64,000 bases of DNA. Source: Sipunculus nudus. Taxonomy: Eukaryota; Annelida; Sipuncula; Golfingiida; Sipunculidae. Every line of letters starts with the position of its first letter. The stretch's first letter is position 1. Below are positions 1-12,206 of this stretch, one piece after another. The notes under the pieces are model-generated. The model was not told where the DNA came from. It was given only the letters and a program-made list of their open reading frames with translations, and ran no database searches. The translations under genes were made by a program, and so were the position numbers. The DNA lies in NCBI GenBank assembly GCA_026874595.1, contig CM049311.1, forward strand, positions 11,375,676 through 11,439,675, in the 5' to 3' direction.

Positions 1-1529
1 CACCCTATTAGACAGATGGGTCTAATTTGTAACTGTTTTACCTAGAAACTGCTAATTTAATTAAGATCCAGTCAGACCTCTGTAAAGTCTTCTTGGAAAC
101 AATAAATAAGGTGACCTTTGTTCTGTGAACTATTTGAATGAACGTATTTTGAGTACAATGTAAGTCAGATGGACGCAAATCGTAGAAGTTGGACGTAGAA
201 ACTTCTAACTTAGCATCAAGGGTGTTCCTAGTAAAGTTTTGAAAACCCTAAATTAGGTCACTGTAACCTAATTTGTAAGGACTATGCGCAAAAGGCATGA
301 TTTGAGCACTCTGGTATATTGTTCCCATTGTACAGGGTTCCTTTATAAGTATATTTCACCAGATCATAACATCAACGATTAATACTTATACCGTCTATAT
401 GTCAAAGTTAGCTGAGCGTCATGTCCTATGGGCCACTTGTTAAATAATGAGAGGCTTTTAAATGAATTAATGTTATATTTTTCTACATTCATAGGGTCCC
501 TTACACGATTATCATATTTTATCACCAGTCTGATGTTATCTATACATAATATATAGTTAACATGTAAAACTGTCCATTTGAATATATTTAAAAAACGTGA
601 CCTGAAGACTTTTCGAACTTGAAGATTGGGAATGGCTTATCAAATGAGTATCATTACATTTTAGGTTAATACAATAATTGACATATTACAGATCTGTTAC
701 TAATTAGTTAGCGATTATGTTAGAAACGCATCTGGGTTAGGGAATCATGGTTATATATTAATCTTAAAACGTAAGCCATATAACTTGCTGTCGTATTTTG
801 CGATCATATCCATCCAGCCCATGAATCATTCTCTTGTCTTTATATGAGAATCAATATTTACACTTGTTAGAAATCAGTTGTATCTACTTAACAGCAAATA
901 TGCGACCATTAAATTCGATTTCTTCCTATAATTTAGCATTAATATTTAAAAGCTAGACATGTTAATATAGAAGACATTTTATTATTATTCAGCTTGTTTG
1001 TACAGGTGTTGGGCGTAAAATTATGACCGTCTACGCAACGCTGGAGGCAAGTTAAAAGTTGTGAACAAGCCAGTTGCTCCTGTTATAGTTGAATTAAAAT
1101 ATATGATAATACTTATACATTTTACTGCGACACATTGTCAGTTTGCAATAAAAGTGTAGACACACAATGACGTCAAAGAAAACTCGATGTAGAGGCTTAA
1201 GGTTTCCTCAAGATCTCACTGATATAAAGATGGATACCGTAAGCCATATAGTCAATTAGCGTTGGAATGGAACTTGTTCTTTTGTTCAGTTTAAGTCACT
1301 TAAATCGAAAACGTGCAAAATGAGTGAAAAAATGTAACGTGAAACCCAGGAGAACCATGTTCTCTACAAAAACGTAAAAACGCCAAACTGAAGATTTTAG
1401 TCTGAGAAATCCCACGCCTGACCTCACAGCATAGTTCTGCTCTGTAATCTGTATTATTCTTTACAAGTGAAGAAAAAAATCTTCTAGAGCACAAGACTCA
1501 AAGTTAGAGATATCCTGCTTAGGATAATA
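1..1529. other. Intergenic, no gene seen
   Basis: AT-rich sequence with only short open frames, none with a recognisable domain. No RNA gene or clear repeat was seen. Confidence 0.5.
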
Positions 1530-2300
1530 TCGAAATCATCCACGTAGACGGATCGCTACAGACTGTATCATTCCACTGATTATAATAGAAAATGTTATCA
1601 CAATCATCGCAGTGACAATTATAAACAACTGTGGACAAAACCTAATGCTTTGGTTGGAACCTTCCTGCAAAAAAGTTTACACTGGGGTAGCAATATTGAT
1701 ACGGATTTTAACAGCAGTTAAAAGTCCTAAGTTTTAATTTTGTCGTAAGGTATTGCGTAAACGGAAAGTTATATGGCTACATCAGGTAACATAAATATTA
1801 TTGATGTTTACCGATATTTTGCACAGTATAAAACCTGTTTTTAGTCCGAATTTATCACGATAAGGAAAACCAAGAGTTCTCTTAGGAGTCCTTAAGACTC
1901 AAGTCCGACGATATACATTACGTTGTTTATGTCTGTGCTGCTGGGACAAACCTTTTTGTTGAAGCCACAACAGAATGTAAAAGGCAACCTTATAGGAATT
2001 TCTTTTACATCTAATCTAAGGTTTGATTATATGTACATCGTACTTACCAAAGTTTGAACGTAGTGTACAACATGTATCAGATTTTTTAATCAAACAAACC
2101 CCTTGAATGGTATTTGATCGAAATGAAAGCAACAACAACGTTAGGTCATATGGTACTCGTCCATATCATGATGTGAACTCTGTGATAACTTTCAGATCTT
2201 GTACTACAATTGTATTACTGTAGGTGGTACATTCATAGCTTGTTAGGCGGATGGCCAGGTTAAGTAGTCGTTAACTGCAGGTCAATAGCGGTTAAAACGT
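1530..2300 (+). pseudogene. Old relic of a rhodopsin-class receptor, group B
   Basis: Short stretches in shifting frames match the intact receptor at 38094-38978 in the right order. Near 1575-1640 a TM1-like stretch reads IIPLIIIENVITIIAV, followed by a damaged intracellular loop and TM2 start. Near 2123-2160 is the loop-3/TM6 start (EMKATTTLGHMVLV). Near 2225 is GGTFIAC, matching the TM7 entry of the 18900 relic, and the following bases still resemble EAVGQVNS. The middle (TM3-TM5) is barely readable. Many stops and frameshifts rule out a working protein. The strongest match is to the 18900 relic, so the two may descend from one duplication. The ends are approximate. Confidence 0.7.
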
Positions 2301-2319
2301 ATAACCTCAGGCGAACCGG

Positions 2320-2334
2320 TCCCCCCCCCCCCCT
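2320..2334. repeat. Poly-C tract
   Basis: A run of about 13 C just after the receptor relic. A simple low-complexity tract, prone to length error in sequencing. Confidence 0.8.
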
Positions 2335-4070
2335 CCCCTAGAGCTCTACTGAGCCTAGATTAATTATGTAAACCAAAAAAAATCACACACGAGGACATTA
2401 AGCCAGCTCCATTCCAAGGATTCACTGTCAACAGTGGTAGGATCAACAGACAGATGTGATTAGCTACTGTAAGAGACGTAAGGTTCATTCAGGAAAAACG
2501 AATACCACTAACAGCATATATGTCACCGAGTATTTTTTTCTCTGTAACAAGTAGACCCCATATATTTTTGTAATCCTTTGGTATTAACCTTAACAAGAGA
2601 TATAAATGAGTCTTGTCATTATTATGCCAAAGTGGATTTTAGAGTGAACATTGTGGACAAATAAGCATAAATATTTATTTAACGCGGAATCTAGCAACCT
2701 GGCACCTAAAATGGTCAGGATAATACATTTAGTCTCAAAAGCGTAGACTAGACGTACACTATGGACAACTTCTGAAAGACAGTAAAAACTGTACCTTTGA
2801 AGACCTGCTTAACCAATGTTCATTTACCTGACGCCCTGATCCAAAATATGTTGATCCAAATTAGCGCATAAGTTGTAAATATGACATGTACCGTATATAA
2901 GATATTTGCCTTGAATATTATTAAAAGTCTTTAAATTATTTTTACCCTTGCAAAGCTATCGTAATATTTTTAAAGCAAAGAAAACAATTACGTTTGTCGG
3001 CTTTAAATATGTAAGGTAAAATAGAGAAAGTAAATATTAAGGTTATTTGTAGGAGCATCTGCAATTCCCCTTCAAGTACATGTAATTTGTCGGACAATGC
3101 ATATTGTGATAGTAAAAGACATAATTAATAATCTAATCACACCAGAATCTATTTTAAAGTTTTAGGTGATACACCTTGATAATGATCTGTAAAACATTAC
3201 CCAAGTATAATTCAAATCTCTACAAAATTTGATAATTATTATATATAATATTGTAAATATTCCAAGCAAAATTATTCTTTGTTTAAAATTGTTTATGTGG
3301 TCGAAATTATTGCTGTTTGTTAAAACCATCGAGGTCACTCCATAATTGTACCCGCTAGCACTCTCTTTTTAACTTATGCACATTATCAAACAGGGCATGT
3401 TTTGTAAATGACCAGTGCAAATTTCTAATTAAGCATGCAGTTACAGAAGTTTCTTTTTGTATTGTTTACATAATAAGCAAATAAGCTCCTTGATTAAAAG
3501 GCAAATACACTGATCATTGAGCCACTGGTCATTCGGCAACTTTGACCCATAGTTTCCGTCTCTGCTTTCATTAAATTCACAACAGTATACAGCAGTGGAG
3601 GCTTAAAATAACAGGTGCTGTTCAGGCAGCAGAACAACTGTAATAACTTGATTAATCAAGAGCTCTTTGATATTATCCATAGTTCACCCTCCCAAGCTCC
3701 AATATCAATAATTAAAATAAACCGCTCAAAGTGCCGGACAAAACATGCTAACATAAATAAAAATGTATAATACATGCAATGGTTATGACATAAAAACTCA
3801 ACATAAAAAGTAGCATCAAACATGTTAATACAATTACATTAAATTAACATTAAAAACAGCTTGTTTATTTTTATAATTTTTATAATTACTTAAATCATGA
3901 TTCATAATATCCGTCAATGGTTTGCCAATACTATACTCTCACGCAGGTTCCGCCGCCGCCGCCGCGTTCGTCTACGAGGAACATCTTATACCCTTCGACC
4001 GACCTTTCTAAAACTGGGTATAATTATTGGGTCACCCGTGAACCTGCACCCCTTTTGCGCGCAGTGTCCA
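2335..4070. other. Intergenic, no gene seen
   Basis: AT-rich DNA without a convincing reading frame. A short CCG triplet run lies near 3950-3967. It gives an arginine-rich open frame with no other sign of coding. Confidence 0.5.
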
Positions 4071-4075
4071 CTTCT

Positions 4076-4840
4076 ACATCTCAGTGATTATAGTTCATAT
4101 CTAAGGAGTAATTCAAGGTATAGGACTGAAATTGTGCATGTCTATAGACCTTGGACACCTCCATCTCGTTTTCAAGACTGGTGACGCCATCTTTAATTGT
4201 TTATCATTGATGTTCATCCGTGCATTTTCCATTTGTGCGTCTTCATGATAATAGCCCATATCTATTGCGTCCACCTGTGCATCTTAGTGATTATAGACCA
4301 TATCTAAGGAGTGGTTCAATGTATTGGGCTGAAATTGTGCACATCAATGGAACTTGGAAAACCTTCATTTGGTACCCAAGACCGATGGCGCCTTCTGAGG
4401 TTGTTTTGCCTGGCATTCGTGCGTTTGCTTTTAGGGTGGAAATCACTCAAATCTGAGAATTGGTTCAATATGTTGGTCTGGAATGTGGCATGTCCATACA
4501 TCTTGGATACTTCCATCTTGTACAAGCCTGGTGGTACCATCTACAATCGTTTTCACGTAGCATCCATCCATTGGTATGTTTTTAGGGAAAATTACACATA
4601 TATCAGGAGCGCATGGATGTATCAGTAGAAAGGTTCTCGTTTATCCATCTTGAAGAATTTTGTCGTAGACCAGACAGGTGGCGCCACATACCAACGCGTT
4701 TTCATAGACAACATTGATGCCCTTTTCCCAGCATTTTTTTTGCCGTATCGGTCTGAAATTTGCATGTCCACAGATCTTGGATACGCCATCCTGCACACAA
4801 GCATGCTGGCGCCACCAACAATCGTGTTCACCTAGATTCC
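4076..4840. repeat. Degenerate tandem repeat block (about four units)
   Basis: A motif reading roughly 'ggtctgaaattgtgcatgtc', followed by 'cttggatac-ccatc' and '-caagc-tggtggcgcca', recurs near 4117, 4318, 4469 and 4745. Spacing is uneven (about 200, 150 and 275 bp). The first two units also share about 40 bp of upstream sequence (4077 and 4280, 203 bp apart). The units have diverged considerably, so this is an old array or fragments of one dispersed repeat. Open frames crossing it are 60-105 codons and overlap on both strands, which argues against coding. Confidence 0.75.
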
Positions 4841-5229
4841 ATCCATGAATCTGTTTATGGTGAAACATATATATATGCCACCGTCAAACACTGTAATACT
4901 GGAAATTAAGCCTTCCCGTATGAAGGGGAAGCTTTCTTGGGTTTGATAACTTTATTTCTATATCAGTATTTGGGTAAGAAGTCTTTGTGGATGGACTTTC
5001 ATATGTTCCGGTGGGTGCAAGCCATCGATTTGAATTGTGTCTCTCTTCTGCCAATTTCTATTTGCGATATATCTCCAATATGGCTGGTTTTCAAAAAAGT
5101 ATCATATGGGCACAATATAAGTCATAGGTTACAAATATGCACCTGATATTGATGTTTGACCTTCAACTTAATTCCAAAGTCGCACACTCCATGACCGATT
5201 CCCCATTTGCCGGCCTTTGGGGAAAGGGG
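4841..5229. other. Intergenic, no gene seen
   Basis: Spacer between the degenerate repeat block and the G-rich repeat block. Nothing recognisable. Confidence 0.4.
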
Positions 5230-5233
5230 GGCT

Positions 5234-5450
5234 TACAATGATCGCTTGGCGACAGGTATATCTAGTTTCATCAGTATTTCTGATATTGAGTGACTACAAG
5301 GGGGGAAGGGGGGTGGGGGGGGATGGCATACAATGATCGCTTGGCAACAGGTATATCTAGTTTCATCAGTATTTCTGATATTAAGCAACTATATGGGGGG
5401 GGGAGGGGGGTGGGGGGTGGGGGGCGGGGTGGGGGGGGGGGTGGAGGTGG
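5234..5450. repeat. Short G-rich tandem repeat preceding the 870-bp array
   Basis: A motif of about 60 bp (starting tacaatgatcgcttgg) occurs at 5234 and 5329 and again at 5453, where the long repeat begins. The copies are separated by runs of G broken by single A, T or C (5298-5325 and 5394-5450). These runs could form G-quadruplexes on the plus strand. The same motif also sits at the head of each 870-bp unit, so this looks like the truncated edge of that array. Confidence 0.85.
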
Positions 5451-8041
5451 CATACAATGATCGCTTGGCGACAGGTATATCTAGTTTCATCAGTATTTCT
5501 GATATTAAGCGACTACAGAGTTAGTAACGCATACGTTCAATCGCAGACCAGATTCTATTTACTTGTAGATCTATCTTGAGAATGACATTTATACAGGGGC
5601 GTCAATACATGGAAGATATAAGTATATACCCCCCCCCTTCCTCACACACGCACTCTATAGCAAAGGAGGCGATTATTATGATCATCTCACTTATATTAAG
5701 AGAATAAGACATATCTTGAGAATAAATATATCATTTGAATGATAAATCAAATGAAAAGAAGATAATTCGACGACATCACGTAAAAATATATACACGACCA
5801 TTTTCTAACGTCACATGACAATAAATGGTGTGAAGAAGAATGGACGAATCCTATATAAAATATATAGGTATATATCGACATACCAGAGAGATATCTGGTT
5901 CAAGCCTGTATTAATGCCATTTAGGATTTTTCTTTTTAATCTGTCCAAGCAGCTGACAAAATTCAAACAAAGGATTTGGTTTCTCATTTTACCTTTTCAT
6001 GAACCGCAATAACGAAATTGAATAAAATAAAAATGAAATGACGGGTAACAATCAATTATACTCATCTGCCATCAGAGGATAATTGCTGTTGGGTTCACTG
6101 CTTTCATCTAAAAAACCGTTAATGGGCAACATAAGGAAAAATCGCTTAAAAAACGAAACAGCATCATGTATATTCTTTTAGAATAATTTTCCTGAAAATT
6201 CTTTGTGCGCCGGAGAGGTGCCAGGTTGTAGTTTGAAAGATAACCACCAAAGGAAATTGGAGCCCGTAGACATTAAATAAAGTTTAAATTTGCACACAAA
6301 TTTGGGGTGGGGTGGGGTGGCATACAATGATCGCTTGGCGACAGGTATATCTAGTTTCATCAGTATTTCTGATATTAAGCGACTACAGATTTAGTAACGC
6401 ATACGTTCAATCGCAGACCAGATTCTATTTACTTGTAGATCTATCTTGAGAATGACATTTATACAGGGGCGTCAATACATGGAAGATATAAGTATATACC
6501 CCCCCCCCTTCCTCACACACGCACTCTATAGCAAAGGAGGCGATTATTATGATCATCTCACTTATATTAAGAGAATAAGACATATCTTGAGAATAAATAT
6601 ATCATTTGAATGATAAATCAAATGAAAAGAAGATAATTCGACGACATCACGTAAAAATATATACACGACCATTTTCTAACGTCACATGACAATAAATGGT
6701 GTGAAGAAGAATGGACGAATCCTATATAAAATATATAGGTATATATCGACATACCAGAGAGATATCTGGTTCAAGCCTGTATTAATGCCATTTAGGATTT
6801 TTCTTTTTAATCTGTCCAAGCAGCTGACAAAATTCAAACAAAGGATTTGGTTTCTCATTTTACCTTTTCATGAACCGCAATAACGAAATTGAATAAAATA
6901 AAAATGAAATGACGGGTAACAATCAATTATACTCATCTGCCATCAGAGGATAATTGCTGTTGGGTTCACTGCTTTCATCTAAAAAACCGTTAATGGGCAA
7001 CATAAGGAAAAATCGCTTAAAAAACGAAACAGCATCATGTATATTCTTTTAGAATAATTTTCCTGAAAATTCTTTGTGCGCCGGAGAGGTGCCAGGTTGT
7101 AGTTTGAAAGATAACCACCAAAGGAAATTGGAGCCCGTAGACATTAAATAAAGTTTAAATTTGCACACAAATTTGGGGTGGGGTGGGGTGGCATACAATG
7201 ATCGCTTGGCGACAGGTATATCTAGTTTCATCAGTATTTCTGATATTAAGCGACTACAGATTTAGTAACGCATACGTTCAATCGCAGACCAGATTCTATT
7301 TACTTGTAGATCTATCTTGAGAATGACATTTATACAGGGGCGTCAATACATGGAAGATATAAGTATATACCCCCCCCCCCTTCCTCACACACGCACTCTA
7401 TAGCAAAGGAGGCGATTATTATGATCATCTCACTTATATTAAGAGAATAAGACATATCTTGAGAATAAATATATCATCTGAATGATAAATCAAATGAAAA
7501 GAAGATAATTCGACGACATCACGTAAAAATATATACACGACAATTTTCTAACGTCACATGACAATAAATGGTGTGAAGAAGAATGGACGAATCCTATATA
7601 AAATATATAGGTATATATCGACATACCAGAGAGATATCTGGTTCAAGCCTGTATTAATGCCATTTAGGATTTTTCTTTTTAATCTGTCCAAGCAGCTGAC
7701 AAAATTCAAACAAAGGATTCGGTTTCTCATTTTACCTTTTCATGAACCGCAATAACGAAATTGAATAAAATAAAAATGAAATGACGGGTAACAATCAATT
7801 ATACTAATCTGCCATCAGAGGATAATTGCTGTTGGGTTCACTGCTTTCATCTAAAAAACCGTTAATGGGCAACATAAGGAAAAATCGCTTAAAAAACGAA
7901 ACAGCATCATGTATATTCTTTTAGAATAATTTTCCTGAAAATTCTTTGTGCGCCGGAGAGGTGCCAGGTTGTAGTTTGAAAGATAACCACCAAAGGAAAT
8001 TGGAGCCCGTAGACATTAAATAAAGTTTAAATTTGCACACA
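5451..8041. repeat. 870-bp tandem repeat, three copies
   Basis: Units start at 5451, 6321 and 7192. The third stops about 25 bp short, just before the G-rich junction motif. The copies are nearly identical. Copy 3 has a few substitutions, for example at the positions matching TTTG>TCTG and ACC>ACA. An internal C-tract is 9, 10 and 11 long in copies 1, 2 and 3. Units join at a GGGGTGGGGTGGGGTGG sequence. Each unit holds a 65-codon open frame (5815, 6686, 7558) and a 60-codon one on the other strand. They are preserved only because the DNA is young, and nothing marks them as genes. Near-identity means recent duplication or homogenisation, so copy number may be collapsed in the assembly. Confidence 0.95.
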
Positions 8042-9812
8042 TCCTTTCCCTCTCTGATCCGATTTAGATCAGACATACTTTTCCCTTTTACTTTTCAGCA
8101 AGAAAGCGAGGAAAAAGAAAAAGAGAGAGGGTCATGTTTCTCTCTTCTTTAAAGCCAGATTAGCATGAATTTAGGATGTCACATTACAGTAGCCTCATTT
8201 GAAACTATACCAAATTTGGAAAGTATGCTTTACGGCCAGAGTTCAGATTTTGTAATGACCATAAATATCATCAAGGGTGCATTAAAGAAGCTCATTCCCT
8301 AAGGCATTTCCTCCTAAAAATTTACTATATTAGATTAATAAATATGTGTGGCATCAACATGTTTTTAAATTACCGTGGACAATAGGTAACAGGTATAGCC
8401 TGAATTTGCAAAATGATTCTATTGTCAATGGTTCTTCGCATCTCTATGCGTGTCTTGATTTTCTAGAACTCTCATGCAGCCCTTGTTTTAAGCCTACTTT
8501 GTTTCATACGCCAGTGCCTACTTGCCATGTGTCCAGTATTTCCAAACAATATTGTTTAAAAGACACGTTGGAATGGGAAGCAATTTGGCTTTTACAGAAT
8601 TTATTTGTTTTATAACCTCGAGCTTTTTGACAAACTGTTTTCATTGATGAACTGACATCTTTAGTTTTGCTTGTTATGAGTTAAAGTCATTAAACATCAC
8701 TTCCCAACCAGTATCCATTAAATGAGATGGTTCCTGTGTAGCCATTTATCAACGAGGATGAACTTGTGAAAAATAAACCGTTGAGGGATGTTAATCATAA
8801 CATTTTATGTGTTTTTTTGTTCCCTCCCATCTTCCATCTAACTTACATCTATATGATTCCTGATGCTGCTTCCACACGGAAATGTCAAAGTGTTCTGAGA
8901 AGTTTGATATTAATTTCAATTATCGAAGGGGCCATTACAATATCATCCATTAAAAACCATGAATGACACAAGTACGGGTAAAAAATTAAAACACAATTTT
9001 ATTGCCCATTTCAAGTATATTCTCGAAAAAAAATTGTCGCTCAGGACATTGATGCACTACTTAATTTTCGAATTCTTGTCTCAACAAATTAATTTTATAC
9101 AATTTTTTAATTTACTTTTAGAATACTTTCCCGTCTGAAGGCCCATTTACAGGTATAACACTGATCTATCACATACTTGATCAAAGAGAGCGGTTCTAAA
9201 TCGTACGGACATCAGAATAGTGGAAACAGCTAGCTTTTACAAGCTGACTAAAGCTCCGGATCCGTTAAATACGTGGTCAAAGATCCATTTTAATAATGTG
9301 CAATTCCTAAAAAGAATATAAGTACATGAAGTAAAATTTACAACATAAATATTGTAGAGACCATCAAAGTAGCCACGTGGTCAGGTTTGAAAAAAATGGT
9401 GTCATTTTCTTACAGGACTCAAAACTTGAAAAACAAGATAAATAATCAAACCTCTTTTGGAGACTCAATGGTTATATTTTATACATTCTCCTATTGTTGT
9501 GCACTTTTCTACTTTTATGCATTTTAAAATCTACAAATGATATTTTGTCAAAGATTTTCAACAACAAGACCGAAACTACGTTTCATATGTTTAACTGGAT
9601 GTATTAAACATATACAATAATTGGTGTTTTACAATAACAATATACAACTTCTACCAATACCAGTGCAATACTACCACTATCATAATTACTGTAATTGTTG
9701 AAATTAATATTCTTATATATTGCATTTATGCTTTTTTTGTTATAATTCCAACATACCTCCCAGAACAGGACGGCAGAATGAGCCTACTCCTTTGAAAAAA
9801 ATCCTATTATAC
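8042..9812. other. Intergenic, no gene seen
   Basis: Starts with a pyrimidine-rich then purine-rich stretch (8042-8130). An 89-codon open frame at 8346-8615 has no recognisable domain and average base composition. I do not call it a gene. Confidence 0.4.
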
Positions 9813-10243
9813 TCATCTCCTCGGCAAGTTTGTCCCGAGAAGTTCCCGAAGACCTGTTGTATATTGAGGATTATAAAGATAGCAAGAACCACCGCCGAAA
9901 AAACTGTTTGTCAGCCGGAGACTGGCAATGCATACACCCATCAGGAATCCAATTACTGAAGTAGGGGTTAAATAATGCCAGAGAGCTACTTTAATCAGCA
10001 TTATGCATAACATTGTGAAAAGATCATTTATCTTCTTATTTATTTCATTTATATGGCTAATAAATTAATTTGCCTAAGTGTAACAAGTGTTGAAGAGCCG
10101 GAAGATAAAGTCATGTTATTATGCATGGCCAACATCATACCTGAGATTATTCCAAATGAAATGTAAATATATGCAAGGCTTGGAGTGAACGCAGACATGA
10201 GTAGACCAGCGAACCGCAGGAAATCACCCAAGAGTGAAGACAT
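9813..10243 (-). pseudogene. Monocarboxylate-transporter-like (SLC16/MFS) relic
   Basis: Two minus-strand segments read like parts of an SLC16-type major facilitator protein. At 10243-10049, GLLMSAFTPSLAYIYISFGIISG matches the usual TM3-TM4 phrase of monocarboxylate transporters (SAF-PSL-YLY-FG-I-G). At 10013-9813, PTSVIGFLMGV followed by TNSFFGGG resembles the TM11-TM12 region (P-GFL-D-TGS, then F-AGG). They lie in different frames, and the roughly 250 residues expected between them are missing. The piece is therefore internally deleted and cannot make a transporter. It could instead be two exon remnants with lost flanks. The assignment rests on motif resemblance only. Confidence 0.45.
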
Positions 10244-10249
10244 TTCTGA

Positions 10250-12162
10250 AAATGAACCTCTTAGTCAGCATAGATGGAACATTGTGGCCAATTGTTTACC
10301 AAAATCCTATTTAGGTAAACCGCATTAAGGTAAATAATGAGATAATATCAATTAATGTTACTATTTCATAACGTCCAAGTTTATAACCCATGCCGCATTG
10401 AATAACTCGCGTTTGCCATCAAAGAATGGGCAAAAGAAACGGCGGTACATAGAAATCCATAAAAAAGTTATCCATACAGGATGGGGTTTTATTTTTCAAC
10501 GTAGCAGATAAATGGAGATAATAACTTTATGTGACAAAAAATGACATAAATCTTTATACCAGCAATCTGTGTCGTTTTAGGTGTTACACTGGAAAATATA
10601 TTATGACTTGGCATGGCAAATTTTATGTGAAGCATAATTTAAGTATTAAATCTAGGCAATGTCATAAAAAATATATCTATATTTGAGCTTCCTCTTACAG
10701 TTTGGCTTGCCCTGGGTAAGTGCTTGTCCCCGTGATATATGTTCTTGTAGTTTACATGCTCGCTCAGTCGCTTACGTACAGCAGAGTGTGTTAAAGTTGT
10801 TCTCGTATTAAAAGAGGTATTGAATATTTCTCTAAGATGTAAACAAACTAAATCACGCATAGAATTCATATGTGTTATTTGCCTTTGTTGCTAAGAATAG
10901 TGATCCAAATAGATGCAAGATCAGTACAATGATCTACAATTATCTACTGACTGCTGTACAGGTGAGTTCTTCCCAAATGGCGTATGAAGTATAAAAATAA
11001 TTATTACCTACAATTATTTTTGTCAGGGCGACTAAATGAATCGGCGTTTTGTTATGCTTTGGTGATAGAAAATATCTATAATGATTTTGAAATGTTGGAT
11101 GTGATATTCTTAATCAAAAGTCTACAGATTGTATTGTTTTACCCTAAAGATATTAATTGAGGAGAATCTGAACTATTTCAAGAAATAACCTTTTTCAATG
11201 CAGAATTCAGTTTGCTTTAAAACATTTAAATGCAAAACACAGAAACAGATTTATCTCTGTCGAAAAATCTGCCCTTGTTTGGAAGGTTTCCTGGGATTCC
11301 AACGGATGCTTATGAAAAAAAAAAACTGATGATTGTAAAATTCAGATGATTCCAGATGTGTGTTTGAAACGTAGTAGCGTCACCGTACACCGCTAAGCCT
11401 CATGAGTATACCCAAAGACATTGGTCCACCCCTGCATGTGTTTGTTTATTGCGAGTGGGACCTGATTAGGAGATTTTTCATTTAATTGACAGATAAGAAC
11501 CAGCAAACCCGAATGATTATGTCCCTGTTACCATTTATAGGCAAACATTATTTTCATTAATGTATGTATGCTCATATGAATGTCATACAAAAACAGTGCG
11601 CGGGGCGAACCCACACCTGAATACTTAAGAATGTAAAATAAACATAACGATATGAATAAAATGTTTCGCATACTATGAAGAGCAGCCGACAGCAAAAATC
11701 TATAATGGGCCATACCCAGTTCAAAACATACTCAAGAGGAATCGGGAGATAATGGAACAGTATAAAGAAAACGTAAATACATTGATACATGTTTATTTGT
11801 ATATAATGTATGTAATAGTGATAAACATAATATATATGCTGTTGATTGTAATAAACAGTTTAACTTGTTTTTTTTTGTTATATTCTTAAAACTCCCCTCA
11901 CTCCTCCTAGTCAACTCTTGCATAAAGACCACTCCTGTACCAAGGCAACTTCTATCCAGTCCCGATGGTGACCATTACACAGAATTCTTGATTAAAAGAC
12001 AGTTTTTCAGATTATTGACCGAAAATTCAATGTTGATAAGGCTGAGCATCGGTCTATTTTCAGAGCAATACGTTTTGCGATACATTTAACAGAATATGGA
12101 ATACTTGTTGACGATATGCTATCTGGTTTTTATAATGTTTAATATAGAAAAAAATCAGTTTA

Positions 12163-12164
<2 letters not shown>
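10250..12164. other. Intergenic, no gene seen
   Basis: AT-rich, with hydrophobic short open frames on the minus strand (11528-11932). These lack any known pattern and look like chance products of T-rich DNA. Confidence 0.4.

Positions 12165-12165
<1 letters not shown>

Positions 12166-12203
<38 letters not shown>
12166..12203. repeat. (TA)n microsatellite
   Basis: About 19 uninterrupted TA units. Confidence 0.95.

Positions 12204-12206
<3 letters not shown>

Noticed and set aside
4622-4868. Overlapping open frames in the degenerate repeat block
   Set aside because: Open on both strands and in several frames; repeat units are too diverged to conserve any single frame.
5815-7755. 65-codon open frames repeated identically in each 870-bp unit
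   Set aside because: They are conserved only because the DNA copies are near-identical. No start context, domain or independent conservation supports coding.
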